Both the position numbers and the translations under genes were made by a program. A DNA stretch of 64,000 nt, from the NCBI GenBank assembly GCA_013433145.1, contig CM024172.1, positions 3,594,501 through 3,658,500 on the forward strand, in the 5' to 3' direction. Below are positions 1-14,700 of the stretch, one piece after another; position 1 is the first letter of the stretch; every line of letters begins with the position of its first letter. The notes under the pieces were generated by a model, which worked only from the letters and a program-made list of their open reading frames with translations, ran no database searches and was not told where the DNA came from. Source of the stretch: Ascaris suum. Lineage: Eukaryota; Nematoda; Chromadorea; Rhabditida; Ascarididae.

Positions 1-1
1 C

Positions 2-3000
2 ATTCTACCTCGAACTCAAATCGTCGAGCTGCAGTGGGTTCCGTTGCATCCGACCGTATCATATTCGGCAAATGTGTTGAATTTAATATCGATATTTTCA
101 GGCAAAAAAGAAAAGAGGATAAAATCAAATTGGTGGAATATGAACGAAACCGCATTCAACTGCAGGCACTGCTCGAGTACAAGGCTAAAATGACTGAGGC
201 GCATACGGATTTGCAAAGAAAGTTGCAAGAGAAGGAACGAGTCAGTCTCTTTGTTGTTTCATCAGTATTTCACGGTGTAATAGTCGGTAATAACTGAGAG
301 ATCAGTGCTTGTCTAGGTGTAACCGTTTTCATCACAAGTGTTTATAATTATTGCTATGTTAATATCACTCTGCGATCGCCAGATCAACACCCAGCCGAAT
401 ACAAAGTCGTCTTTAAATATTAGATCTATTTATGAAAGTGATGCTCTAGGACTTGAGTTTATTATCAGCTCAGAGGTATTATTCATCGTTCTCTTAATGT
501 ATTCTTGTAAATCACAGGAGCTGAGAGAAGTACTCGCGTCAAAGGAAGATGAACGTGAAGGAATGGGCGATATTGAAGAACAGCTCGAACTTGTCACTCT
601 TGATAAGGAAATGGCTGAGGAGAGGGCTGAGATGCTACAGGTTGTTTTTCGCATTACTTTCCTAACCGTTTAGCGGTTACGATATCTGCTTTGTGTTTAT
701 TTTCCCACCTTTTCAATTACTAGTGATTCATTTCCCATTCACATTATTTCGTGGATTTTGCGCATTTTCAAAAGTTTTGTGCTGCCTTGTGCTTTTTTAT
801 GGATGCATCTCAAAATGAGTTTAGGCGGAGCTTGATGCGCAAAAAGAGCGAATTCAAAAGCTGGAGATGGATCTCGATATCCTCAGAACTGAAATGGAAC
901 AAGCTGGTGGCGTCGCACCTCAGGTATCTTGAACGGTGTTGTTTTTCATATTTGTCTGGCAGGATTGAAATAAAAACGACTAATGTGCACCATGACGTGG
1001 TTTTTTTAAGGACGGAGGTATGTATCAGAACACGAACTGGTGATCCTTTTGAAAGCACTGTTTAAATCTTGTATTTCCTTGAACATTTCGATCAGATTCT
1101 TCCGTTCATTAGTTTTTTGTAGAAGTGGTGGAGGTTCTCTGTATGAATGTCCATGAAAATGGAGTATACGCTCTAACTTCTTAAACAGCGTATCTAAAAT
1201 GCTTACATTTTCCTGCAGGATATATGGCTTATGGAACCTTCTAGAAGAAGTAAGGCTTCATCGGCTTTTTTTGCGTTCACATTTATGAGAGTCTTTCGGT
1301 TTCATTTCGGTATTTCCACCGGATGATTGATGATTTTTCAAGAACCTTTAATGAAATTTCTTCTTTATTGCACGACGCGCTTTTTGCCAGTGGAATACTA
1401 TATTATTTGGTCGATGCGCCTCACAACTCACATGTCCCGAACATTACCTTAAATCTATCATTGCCTACTCTCGCACTAATATGAAATACTGCATCGTCGT
1501 TTGGTCTCCACAGCTCGTTTCTGATACTATACTGCTTGATGAAATCTAAAAATGTTTCATTTCTAGTGTCGTTCATTCCTATCAACTCGATTATTTGGCC
1601 AAATCGAAAATATTTTACCCGTCAACTTGGACTCGCTTTAACATCAAACGCTTGAATTCGATTCGAATCTCTGTTTCAGGAATAGTGTTGTTTCCCACGG
1701 TCTTTGAGAGGGTACTTAAGCATGAAAGGGGTGAGCGTATGTTTCAAAGAGCTAGAAATACGTGTATTATAAACATTGTTTTGAATACTTTCCACTACCA
1801 TGTTGTTGATGCGTGGAATATCGTACCTCGAGCATTTCCAGACCGCTTAAGCAGATGGTGTTGAAAGTTATATGAGACGACGAAATCGTTTTGATTTCTG
1901 CTTTCTTGCGGAATTTTGGTTTTAAATACTCCCAGCGCTTATATTCTTGTGGCGGTCGTCCGCTTTCCTTCTTTTACGAATTTCACCTCGATTTTCTTTG
2001 TGTGGACACTATTCATCCGGTGTGCATTTTTGTCTTTTTTAACGCCGTGTTCATTACTTCTGCCTATCCTTCGTTGTCTCTCAGCTATATATGTATGTCT
2101 GAATAGGTAGATGTGTATTTCATATTACCATATGGAATTTCATTAAAAATATTCTGCTCTTCCTATGTTCTTTTGTATGTAATAGAATAGATTTTTTCCT
2201 TGCAAGCAGTCATTTTTTTTTCTGCATAAAATGAGCAGACCTTTATGAGACTTTTGCGTAAAAGTGCTATGTTTGTGTGGAGAAATTTTTCGTCAGTTAT
2301 TTCGTTTATTGGTTTTTATATTTAATCTGGAAGTTTTCGGGGGATATTTCAAACAGAAGTTTTTTGTTTCAACGATATTTCAAAATATAACATTTTCATG
2401 TTACAGGGCAACAGTGTGCAAATGAAGCAATTAGAGCAGCAGAATGAAAAATTGAGAGAGGCCCTCGTAAAGTGAGTCATTTATTGTATTTCTACTTCGA
2501 CTTGATTACATGAACTGGTTGCAACGAGATTCCTCCTCCTCCCCTCCACTTTACCTCATCTCGGTGCAAATTTTATTCCTCTTCTTTGACGGAACTTCAT
2601 TTCAGTTTAAAGTGATAACGTCTAAACTGGTAATCGATTACATTTGTGGTTAAACGGATTGTGCATATGCGATAACGAAGGAAATTGCAAGTGAGGAATT
2701 TGGCAACCGTCTAAATTGGTAATCGATAAGTGAGTAGACCTTGGTATACACTTCACGGACCGAGGTTGGCACATAGTGAACTCCACAGTGGGATGCACAT
2801 TGAGCTTTCATCGTTAAATCTAGCCTGGCTGTTTTCTAGTTGAAGTTTCAATGCTAACATTTCCGCCTCTACGCTCTTTTCTTATGCGCGCACCTACAGG
2901 GAGAGACAGGCTCGCAAGTTATTGAACAGTGTTCAGTAGTACAGTCAAAGCAGTTTGCTTTGCTGTACATTCTGCAGTGCCGTTGAATGTTTGAATATAT

Positions 3001-6000
3001 CTTCCAGTGGCTGAAGGTATAGACGCTAGGCAATATACATGCACCTGTTGTTTCATTGTAATGTCCGCAGTGAAATGATTCAAAGAGTGAATGCAGTGAG
3101 CGTTTGAACTGAGGTCTCTCGCTTTAGAATGCGTGACATGACGGGTCAGTCTGCACTGGACAAGCAAGAGGCACTCAAGGAAAACGAAGAGCTCAAAGAT
3201 GAAATGGCCCAACTGGTGAAACTATGTGAGAAAATGAAGAAGGACGCTGAAGTTGCTGAGCAGCAGGCCGCCGAACTCAGGGAACAGGTATGCATTCAAA
3301 ATTTGATAGGTTTGTTTGCTCACATCGCGGCATGGCCTCAACAGAAGTGCCGGTGGCCATAAGGTTCGTCATTCAGAAGCGAAGAAACTGTTGCTAAGAA
3401 TGATGAAGACATCATATCAGTATGCTAACTGAAAACAAATATTTCTTTTGGAGGGAGATGGGAGGAGGATTTTTTGATACTGTAGAAGGGCGACCCATAA
3501 AAATCATGTTGCGCGCACTTGTCATATACTGACTAGCAGATTTGGAGCGTGCCTTCAGACCACTAGTTGACCCAGTTTTACTTGCGCTGAGGTTTTCTAT
3601 TGTCCGAACACTTCGAGCATTACATGAAATTGCCATTGCGTGTAGCGAGGGAATTTCAGTTCGGGGTCACGCAATAGCTTGCGGGTCGATATTTCGTAGA
3701 TTTTGAGCGCCTAACACGAGGACTTCAAAACTCAGATTGACGACAGGTGAAAGATGCGGAGGGAGTGCTAAATTCATTTTGCAAATAGGGCACACTGAAA
3801 CGTACTCCCAGATGCTTCTGGCGTGCTGCTGTTCTACGTTTCACGCATTTGCTTCCACCGCTTTGTGCTCATTTGTATGCTGTTTTTTTTTTTTCTTGCT
3901 GGGATTCCATTAGACCAACTGATTGGGCTTCATCATGTATGATTCTTCACTCACTCGACGCCTTTATTGTGCGTTGCGGTGTACTGGCCACACAGGCTAA
4001 CTCCGACTTAACGTTCTTGTGATTTGCTCCCGTCGATCGAGCAGATTGATAAGTGAATGGATTTCTGGTGGAAACTTGTCGCATTCTCAGCGAAACGTCT
4101 TTACGTGGTCTGATGTTGTTGTCTGTGATGAGTGCTGTGTTATCAGAGCAGGCATCCCTGAGTCTTTGTGAAACTAGATTGTCGCCCTCATGTGGTTGAT
4201 TGTTGTTTGTTTTCCTCCACCGCTTAAGGTAGGATAGTTCTTGTTGTTTGCTGTGCTAGTCTTGTAATAACCATTCACCATTATTTTTTTCCTTTTCGAT
4301 CCCTTATTGGTGTGGCGAGGGGGGTGTGGAGGGAGGTTGTGTTATATCATAGTCCATTTCTATTGAAGTAAATCTGCGGTGATTTTCAGGTAATTTTTAA
4401 AGGGCGGACTTAACGTTCTTGTGATTTGATCCCGTCGATGGAGCAGATTGATAAGTTGAATGGATTGCTGTTTTCAGCGAACTGCGAATAAAATCAAAAA
4501 GCGATGCCTTCATTTGCAAGTTTGATAAATTGTCGTTTAGAAAAACTGCGTCTTTTTTTTTTAAAATAAGGCATAAAACAGTAGTAGAGAGCGTCTTTCT
4601 TTAAATTGACCTCAAAATTTCTCTGATCCAAACTGAAGATAGCGCACTTTGTGGCTGACCTGTGTGTTGTTCGACGAGTGGAAGATGGTCAGTGAAGTGG
4701 TCAGTGAAATGTTTATTTAAGTAGTAATGATTTTATTCATTCCTACCACTCCTTTCTGCTTATTGGCAAAGCAGGAAAATAAACGTGCTTAGAGCTGATA
4801 TCATCCTTTTTTGCACCAATTTCCTATCTCTGAATTTTGACTTATCGCGGTTGAATTGCTTCATCATGGATGTTGAAGAATTTCGCGTATTAATCGTGCT
4901 AAGTAATAGCGAGCAACTGAGGGATTTATCTTGGAAATCCTCATTCTGCTTTCCGGTGGGCTAATAGGTTCAGGGTTCAATAAAGAGATTCTGGGACTTA
5001 ATATCATATTTGATCTCCTTCACCCTCCTCCCTTCGCCCTCCACTCTCACCTCGTTCTTCCGGTGCATTAGCTGCACAACACAATTATTAGTCGATCATT
5101 AAGATCATTCTAAATGTACATTTTTTTTGCAGCTTCTTGAGACTAATGAACGGGTACGTTTGTGAGTTGATATTTTAATGCTTCCGTTTTGTTTGAATGC
5201 TTTATTCATCTCACATCGATCCCGCTATCTCTATGTTCATCTTCGATGTTTGTTTTCGTTTTTGTGCTTATTCTCTCGTCTATCCTGTCATTAGTTTGGC
5301 TGTCAAATTTTGATGAATGTGCTCCTCAACTGTGGTTCTTAGGTTGTCGTTTTTCGTATCGCCGAGCATTCTCATAGATTGGTTTTTTTCGCTTGGCATT
5401 AATATCGTATTGATGGGCTCACTAGCCGGAAGAAATTACCTTAAATGAAGGGAGAGGATTTTTGAAGAAATAAGAATAGAAATAGAAGTGGGAGGAAATG
5501 GCCATTGAGATAAACACATCGTTGTATGCTTAATTTAAGCCTTCTGTTGAGCAGCACTTACCATTAACTAAAAATGTAATGCAAAAATTGGACAGAAAGA
5601 ACTCGAAGAAGAATGAAGGTTCTCGAGATTCTCAGTACCTGCAAAGAGGTTCCCTCATCGATGATCAGTCTTCGTTTCTCAACGCATTGTTTAGGTTGTG
5701 ATCCCAGCTGTGACCCTTTTTTCATTTGTTTGTGGCATGCCGTTAAGCATAAATTCCGCCTTTTTGCTTCATTTTTTTCTTAATAAAAGCGCTAAAAATA
5801 CTTTTGTCGGGGAATAGCTTCTGTGCATTTGTTATAGAAACGATTTCGGATTTGTAATTGTTCCCTTCGAAAGGTCACAACATTTGCTTGTAGAAGCTGT
5901 TTCTTGCAGCGCTTTTACTGCTTACTCAGTGAGGTGATGTTTTTAGGTTGATGCAGCTATGGGCAGTGAACAAATGATCGAAACACTGACTGCAAGAAAT

Positions 6001-7268
6001 TTGGACATGGAGGAGAAAATAAGGTACGGTTTTTTTGAATAGTTACTGTAATCGAAAGACTAATTAAAATGCGGTTAGGATCGATGGCATAATTTAAATC
6101 GGCGGAAGCTGCCGGCAGCAGTCACTTCAAATCTCAGCTCATTAGGAACGCAACAAGTTGAGCAGCATCCAGACTTACGTTGGGTGAGATGGCTGTTGCA
6201 AACAATAACCTGGTTACTTAGGTGGCAAAAAACTTCACTGCTTCTATAGCACAGCAAATTTTTAGAGGGAGAAAGAATGCTAAATTATTCTATTAGAGGT
6301 GCACTTTACAAGTCATTAAGCTTTATCTTATCATACTTCCCTCATAAAGACTTGCTATGCGATGGTTCATTTTAAAATGGGAGGAGTGATCTCAAAAATT
6401 ATTGTTGCTCACCTTTCCTTTGAGCATGTGGATCGAATGCCTTGTTTGATGCTTTAATCGAACGCAGAATTTGAGACAACAAATTGAATCAGTCAAAATT
6501 ACTGCTTGCTGTAAGATTAACGAATGATCTGCTTGAAAGTCGTGGAGAGGGCTACATTCGGAATATTGGCTCTAAGTAGGACAAAAGGGTGATCTGCATC
6601 GGTCTCCTTTTTTGTGATGGGGAAAAATTATTATTCATAAATTTTATTTGCATTGGAAAGCAGCTTATCACCTATAATACAGATGATCATCGGATGTCTT
6701 TACCTTTCCCGACTCATTAATGTGATCTCCCTGACTCCGCGGTAAGGTGCGTGGTTTTTGCGGTATGAATTTATCGGCGACTGCACGTTCGAGTCCGCAC
6801 ACTTGCTCTCGTCGTTTTTACCCACTAGCTCAGCCCTCATCCGTTCTTATATTGTACAGGCTGAACAGGTGTTGAGGGCAACCTTATAGGAGCCTGGAGG
6901 AGACGATAGAGGACTACGAGGCGATGCGTGATTTAGATGATGAAATATTGGAGACGCAGAAGGAAACAGAGAAGGACCTGAAGGATAAGTACGATACGGC
7001 TTGTGGCAAAATTAATGAGGTAGCACATTTATGATGGTCGCAGAAAGTTTGCTTGGGTGAATGAGGAAATTAAGGTGTATGTCGACACCTTAATTTCGTA
7101 GCGATGTCGATCACTGTTTGTAGGGAGTAGCGAATTATCGAAGAAAGTATTATTCACTCTTTCAGAGGAATAAAGAAATAGTGAAATGAGAATGCTTTTA
7201 TCTCATAACCCAAAGCCATTTATAAGGCGGGTGTGTAGTTTTAGCCGCAATAGGAAGGTATATATATG

Positions 7269-7325
<57 letters not shown>

Positions 7326-8787
7326 CGCACATTACATTATATACATATATGATGTATAATTAAAATCCTTATTCTATAAAAGCCGTCGTCGACGGAGGAA
7401 GGCTGAAGTAAATGTAGGAGTTGGGCTCACATCTTAAGGTCTATTTGACTGTAATTAGTACAGTTATTAATGCATCCACTTCCTAGCAATATAAAGTGGA
7501 ATCTTTTAGAGGTGAACAAAATGGCATTCCTCGATATTACGGTAATATTATATCATCTATTATTCGCCGAACATAAATATCATTGAAATCGTCGACGATC
7601 CATCTCCATTAGATCTTTGCTCATATGAACGTAAAAGGAAACCACAGTGATAGATGTTGATTGGATTGGCAATTATTTTCAGCTTCTTTTGCAAATAAAA
7701 GCTTGCGGCGAACAAGCGGAGGAATACGAAAGCGTAATCGTCAAATTCCGCAAGAAGGTCGGCGAGCTAAACGAGGAAATCCAAGAGCATAAAGATCTGG
7801 TATTATCATTTATTTCTGCCATTTGTCTACTTTCTTAATTTCTGATGTTTATAGTTAATCATAAGGAAGAAATATTGGAAGGTTATGATCTTCTAAGAGG
7901 TATTAAGAAAACTGCTCGAAGGTTGGAAATGATGCTTTAAATTTTTGTATGGATGACGTTCAATGTGCTTTTGAAATAAGGCATTTGAAATGCAATGCCA
8001 ATTTTATAGAGAGGAAGTTTTTCTCTTATCATTTATTCTTTCTAGAAATTTAGTGAAACACGGTGCATATTCTTACCTTTGTTTGCATTAGTCGAGCTCT
8101 ATAATAATCAATTTTGAATGCATACTTAGCATTCGTTCAAAAATGCGATTAAATAGCGTATATTCTAATCCTTCCATTTTTTTAAACGCTTAATGGAGAA
8201 TTATTGTTGAGGTTGAAACGTTTAGAAGTTGAAACACGCAGAAAGTATGTGACTGTTAAAATGAGATTGTTAATGTGCGCCATTCTATCGCAATGATTGG
8301 AAGTGGCTGTTGAATCCTGTAGTGGAGACGAAACGGTTGAAATTGTTGGCCATTCAAGAAATTCTATATCCGCAGGCCTTGTCATTTGAGATTATCCGTT
8401 AATGTTGCTTAGTGAGTAACGTGTAGTTAATATGGTTTTGATATAGCAAAGTAATGATTAGTTCATTTGTCTTGTGCTGTTGCTTTATCATTGGAAAAAG
8501 TCCTTTGATCGCTTCGTGGTGAAATCTTCGGTAGATATTGAGGCTTTTGAATTTCGCATCTAAGACAGTCAAATGGCACTTCCAATTTCTTCGTTAATTA
8601 ATACCATTGTTAATTTCCAGGCTAATTTTAAAGATTCACTTTTGCAACTCAAAGGGACAGATTTTGATAAAGGAAGTGCTTTTAGATCTTACGGCTCCGA
8701 CAAGAGCTAAAGGATGTGGAGGAGGGAAATGCAGCACCGGGTACGTTGACCGCTGGAATGGTGGCTGCCAATCGAGATTTCGCGGAG
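2..8787 (+). CDS. dnc-1: dnc-1 exons 1-11: coiled coil 1 of p150Glued
   Basis: These exons encode a long heptad-rich, Glu/Lys/Gln-rich helix matching CC1, the part of p150Glued that contacts the dynein intermediate chain. Landmarks are EERAEMLQ in exon 3 (518-640), EALVKMRDMT across exons 5/6 (2407-2471 / 3128-3287) and ARNLDMEEKIR across exons 8/9. Exon 7 is a 21-nt microexon (LLETNER). Exon 11 is taken to start at 8686 after gtgcttttag, because only that site keeps the phase and joins two helical stretches (QEHKDL / ILRLRQELKD). An apparent acceptor at 8620 leads into a stop codon. Confidence 0.93.
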
Positions 8788-11700
8788 GTTTGCTGCTTTT
8801 TGTGTCCATTATGTCACAAGAGTTTTTATCGCTGTATTTCTAATCAGTGCTCTGCTTCTCTGCCTTAGTCGAATGACACCCGCTACACATGATGTTCCAC
8901 ACTAAATAAATGCGCACACCCACTATGTAGGTTGAGTGTCGATGAGGATATAACAAGGATTGGTTTCGCGATTATTCGCTGAATGTGTTTCATGTTGAAA
9001 TCCTTGGCTGTCTGAGACGCAAACCCTATCGTCGTTAGTGGAAAATGGTGGCTAAGCGGGATCCGGTGGTGATGGCTCGTGTTCGTTCTTGCGGGATGAT
9101 CCGTTTTATATTTCGCTTTCCAATGGAGATGTGTTATGATGAGGTCGTACCCATGCGCATTTTGTATATGTATTCATCTGTCAAGCGCTTTCAACCGCAA
9201 TTGATGCTTGAGCTGAAAAATTGGTGGTTATTGCAGTTGTTATGGGATGATTCCTTTGCCAAATTTAAGTAGATATGCTATCTTCCATTGATGTTATATG
9301 CGCTTAAATAAGCTTTGAAATTTTATGGCATTTTCTCATTCCGTCGAGATGGAAAATTAAATATTCATGGATGATTTGTTATGACTGGTAGGTTCGTTTA
9401 AAATTTGAATGCATTACTGTGCATGGCTGATGTTGGTTGAACTGATGAGTGGATTGCGAGAGCCAGTATCATACGATCTCTGTGACGCAATTTTCCAGTT
9501 GTGAAAACTCTCTAACATGATGCAGTGTTAGTGTGATATACAGTTTCTGATGAGCGAATTAAGAAATTCTTTGCGTTTCACTGCAGTTGGACAAGCTGTA
9601 AGGTGAACGAGTAGAAAAGAGGATATATCATGTGGAGTCATCTTTGCGAAGGCAGCGGCTGTGGATGCTTTCAAGAATAGGAAAGCGCGAATTCCAATTA
9701 TGTCTTCTTAAGAGGACAGCATTTTGTTTTTTGTCGAGCAAAGTTCTTTTCAGATGGTCGAAAGTGAGATGAACAAGCCGAAACTTGTTTACTATCAGAA
9801 GTATGGCGAGTACCTGAAGGCTTTTCTGCCCGATAACTTCGCGAAACCTGGGGGTAATCATAACTGCGTTTCCTTTTTTCACTGATGTTCCAGTCTTTTG
9901 TTACTACCGTTTGTTTTGCTTCACAGAATGAATTTGAAATGCATCATTCATATAGTAAAAAAACGAGTAAGTTAATTAGCGGCTAACGATGTGATGTTTG
10001 TATATCTTCACTTTCAGGATGACAGTCTCGGATGTATCTGCGTTTACTTCTAATTTTAATGATCTTTCATTGATCCCTTTTTTTTCGACTTCTCTCTGTA
10101 TTAGCTTTTATGAGTCCCTTTAATAGAGCTATGTTTTTCTTATTGATTCCTACTTTTAATTTTTTTAAAATTTTATTCCAGGAGATAATGATGCAGCGAT
10201 TCTCAATGTGCTTTACCCGCTTCTTTCCCAGAAGGCGGCCATCCTCTCCAATTTGCTCAATAAAAAGGTTTTTGACTAAATATAAAATTGGATTTTTACA
10301 GTTATCATTTCGGCTTTTCAGTTAAGAGATCCAAGTCTTCGAGAATTGTTTTGGCGTAATGGCATATTTAGTGTCCTCTGGCTGCAGTAAGAATCTCCTA
10401 TGGATAAAGAACGGGCGGCATTTGGTGTGAGTGATGTGGGATGGTGGGAGGTTATCATTTTAGTACAGTTTTTGAGCAATGGCTTCAGTTCGAAATAGAA
10501 CGTGCAACAAAACCGGATATAGCAACCCCATTTGTGTTATTATTTGTATTCGATTTTCAGACTTTTGCTCTAACAAATGCCAAGTTTAGAAAATCTTGAC
10601 GAAACATTGTGGAATAGCAACAATTTCTGGTTGAAGTTTCAAATCTTTTGCTTTTATGTGACTAATTTTTGCCGTTTCACGGATGTATTTAAATGATTAT
10701 TACGTTCAGTATCCGTCGGTACCAGGTGGTATGCGTCGTGAACATGTAACGAAGTCGCATAAGGCCGATCAGTGGGCATATTCAGCCAAATTCACTTATC
10801 TTCTTAGTGCATTCGAAGGCATGGTTCGACGCTTTGGAAGGTTAGTGATCACGAGCCGCTCTTAGAACATTCTATATTCTACACTCGGCATTCTCTGTGA
10901 AACTATTTAAGTTTTCTCTAATTTTTTCCTGCTAAACAGAAAGACACCATTGAGCGTTTCAAAATCTAGAATGAATGTTTTTTTTCAATCTCGTGCTAAC
11001 GACCTTGCTTTCGATAGCGCCATTGAGCCCAACCAAAGTTAGATCAGATCGGCTAACTTCTTGCTGAGAAATAATTCAGCGAATGTTTAGTGCAGTGCAA
11101 CGTTGCTCTGTAGAACGATTATCACGACTTGCACAGTTACAAATGGAGATGGCTGCACAAGAGCGAATGATCGACTCATTCTTTGGTCTTCTGAAGACGA
11201 ATCGCTTCGATGAGAACACATCAACAGAGAATCTCGAGAAAAGTATCACTTATTTCCACGTAAGAAAGCAGCTTTGTTATTCCATTTAAACACCGCTGAC
11301 ATCTCTAATAAATGTGATCTTCAACATTGAGTCATTTCTACTTTATGAGTTTGATTTCTTATTTCTACCCTCTAGTTGCAGAAAATTCGAATTATCTTAT
11401 AATAAGTTTAATTCTTTAAAGTCACCTCTAAGCAGTATATGTCAGTGATTAAAGTTGATAGTGCTGCAGCTTTTTCGAGCAGTTTTAATATTTGTTGAAT
11501 TTTTGGAATTATTCTCTCCTGGCAGATTTCATTTTTATGCGTCTTACGTTCGGAGTTGAATATGTTACTCGTCTGTGAGAACAGTTATGACCTTTACGGT
11601 TGTCATATTGGAATATGCGGTCTACTGCGAAGAACTGAGTTAGGATATTTGGGGATTCATATCCTTAGGCATTGATCATGATTCTTCGATTAGTTGAGGG

Positions 11701-14700
11701 CACTCCCTCTTCACATTCATCACGTGGAAAAACACTTCCTGATTTCAGCGTAACCCCTTGTTTTCCATTCTTCGCAACCTCTATTTTCATCTCCTCTCGT
11801 AGAGACGGTTCCGTGTCTTACATGATTGTTTTATGGTAGACTGCCGTGTTCAGAAATGGAGCATAGTGATTTCCATCATAAGTAGATAGCGATGGAATAG
11901 GTGATATTTGCAGAATGTGTTCTCGGTGCACATGGCGGGTGAATCATTTGACACGAACCAAGCATTCAACGATATCGTATCGCAATTTCTTCTAGGTCTG
12001 AATTGGGTCAAAGTCAATATTCAGCGTATCAACTTCTTCCTTCTGGTAAGTCCACATTTATTCTGTGAGTTCTATTCCACTCGTAACAGTCTGTGTGAGC
12101 GAAGGCGAGAAGGGTGGTTGAGGTGGTTGGATTAATAAGCTTTCTCTGAAGAGATACGATTGCTCACTTGCTTTCTCTAATCATAGACTAGCAAGTCTAA
12201 TCGTTTATTTATAAGTTCTTCGGTCTCATAAAAATAAAAGAGATTTCAGCCAGTTCCGCACTGGCATCTGTGGTGGGACATCAAAACATGAGCGTAACGG
12301 CCATCATATCTGTGGAATTCTTCCACTTCGATTTTCATCACATGTTTTTTTATGTTTCTAGGTCGAAATTATCTCAAAGGCAAAACGTCGAAAGAATTTA
12401 GAGCTCTTCTCTGCTGCATATAAAATAAGATACAGGTTGCGCAGGATAGTTGCTTTTTGCGTTTACCTCTGAGTGTGTCTGCTTTCGATAGCATAGAAGA
12501 CGTCTGGCTCATCAAACAACTTTTTCGACTCTGTTTTATGGAATGTTGAGAGGAAAAGAATGTTCGAAGAGGTTAGCCAACGCTTTCGAGCAAAACTTTT
12601 AGAAGAAGTAAGCGCAAATTTACGTTTCACGGGTAAACCCTCCATTAATGGGCACGTTCGTTACAATTATTCAGTGAGTTGTGTATTGCTCATGACAACC
12701 ACGCTCGCGATGTTGATTAAAAATTGCCCGACGTTGTGAGGAAGTTAGGGCGTTTTGCCAAAATCAAGGGCTTTAGAGCTGTTGAGAGTACTTTCCTGGC
12801 TATACGCGTAATCAGAATTGCTTTATAAACGCTGATGCTAGCCGAGTAATGAAATATGGGACAGTTCTAAGTAACCATCTTGCCGAATAGTTGTCATCAG
12901 CAGTATATGAAGAATTGAGTAAACGCGGATTTGAACACCTTTAAGTTTCATTTTTAGCCTTTAGGATTGCACAAGCAAATTTATTTATGTGAATAGCCGA
13001 TGCATGTTTGGGTCCAGAGAGGGTAACAGTTTATTCGGCAGTAGCTGTTTTATAGAGTGGTTGACCACACAGCAGGGCTAAAAATGAGGCATATAATAAA
13101 GATTATCACAGTCAGTTTACCTGAGGTGAGGGCCTTCTTGCAGTTGGCTTATTATCTCTCTTTGCCAGCATACCTCATCCTGATCTACAGACGGTGATCG
13201 GTTTGTGGGTTTTGATAACTTAAACTTAGTGGGATTTGCCTTCGCCGCAGTTGACGCTTGCTGGATGAAACCCAAGAATCTCCAGCAAAATACGTTCATT
13301 ACAGTATCTTTCTTGTTGTTGTAAGCACGGCTTTCTGAGGAAAGTCTAGAAATCATACACCTGTTTTCTAATGCGAATTTATCCTTGTGAATTTCGAACA
13401 TTGTTGTGCCTTATTTCTTCTGTTCTCACTGAGTTGCTGCAAAATATGGGATGGATGTTTGTGGACGTTGCTAAAGAATTGCACATTTTCAGCCTGGTCA
13501 AGAGGAATGTGAGCTGGTTGATTTCTTGGCCGCGTTGCTAGCCATTGTTGCCGAGTGTGAGCAATTGTCGCTGAGATCAAGGAATAGGATTCCGCAAGAG
13601 AAGGAGCTTAAAATGACTTCTGAGGTAAACACTTACAAAAGCAACTTGATCTATATGGAGTTTATTTTTTATATGCATTCAGTGTTAAATAGAATCCGTT
13701 TTCAGTATTTTTCATAGAGCTGAATGTCTTTGAGTACAGTCCGTCCAATGGACTGGATAGATTCCGCAGTGTTGTTTTTTTAGCAATGTTCACTGCTTGA
13801 TTATTTGAAGTCGTTTATCGCATGATGCGAAGCAAACAATTACCTACGTACAGAAATTTTCGAAATTAAACACTGATATGCAAACAGAAATTAAAATGTA
13901 AACACAAAAACGTGGCGAGAAACAAGTGTTATTAAATACGAGGATAGAAAAAGGAAAAAATTAGTGCGCGGGTGAAATTGCCATCTGTAGCTGTCGTTTA
14001 GGAAGGATGATGTGGACAGTTTGTTGGGTCAGCGTTTGTAGGTGGAAATATTTATAGCAGTGACAGCAGATTCGGGAAGAGGATTGTAGAGAGAAATAAC
14101 AGCACTAGTGCACTATTCGTGAGATACATTCATTAGAGGCAATTAGTTAAGCCGTAATGAAAATCTGATAATGTAAGATGAGATATGCGATTACGTTGCT
14201 GCCGAAACGAGCTTGACAGAGTTTATAAGAAGCATAAGGGGTCGAAGAGGACTTCGGGAGAGGATGCTAGTAGGGAGGATGCGGCTGCCTTGAGAAATTG
14301 CATATTACTACTTCGCATAGGTTTAGTCTCTGCAGTGAACTTTTTTTCGCAACCGCCTCTAACCTTTTGTTATTTCTAATGAAATCTTGTGATGATATAA
14401 GGGTGAGCAGATAGAGGAAGCATTCTGATAGGAAAGACGAGGGAAATGCAGAAAGCGCATGTGGAAATGCATATTTGTTATAGATAGAAGAGCAAATTGC
14501 GAGTGGAATTAACAGTCTTGAGAAGGTGGCGAATATCCTACAGAATTTGTGCTGTCTGGCAAGTGGCCAAGTAACAATGCGCGGTGAGTATTTAACTTTC
14601 ATTGTAATTATCTCATAACAACTATTCGCAAATAAAAGTCAAGGGAGTTCTTTATTAGGTCATGAAATTTGACTGATTTGGCTGAAAGTTCCTTGACTAA

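Noticed and set aside
6780..6810. GTTCGAGTCC box suggesting a tRNA
   Set aside because: No acceptor, D or anticodon stems can be drawn upstream.
8607..8685. An apparent dnc-1 exon after ttaatttccag
   Set aside because: The frame hits a stop before the conserved RQELKD segment; the acceptor at 8685 gives a continuous helix in phase 0.
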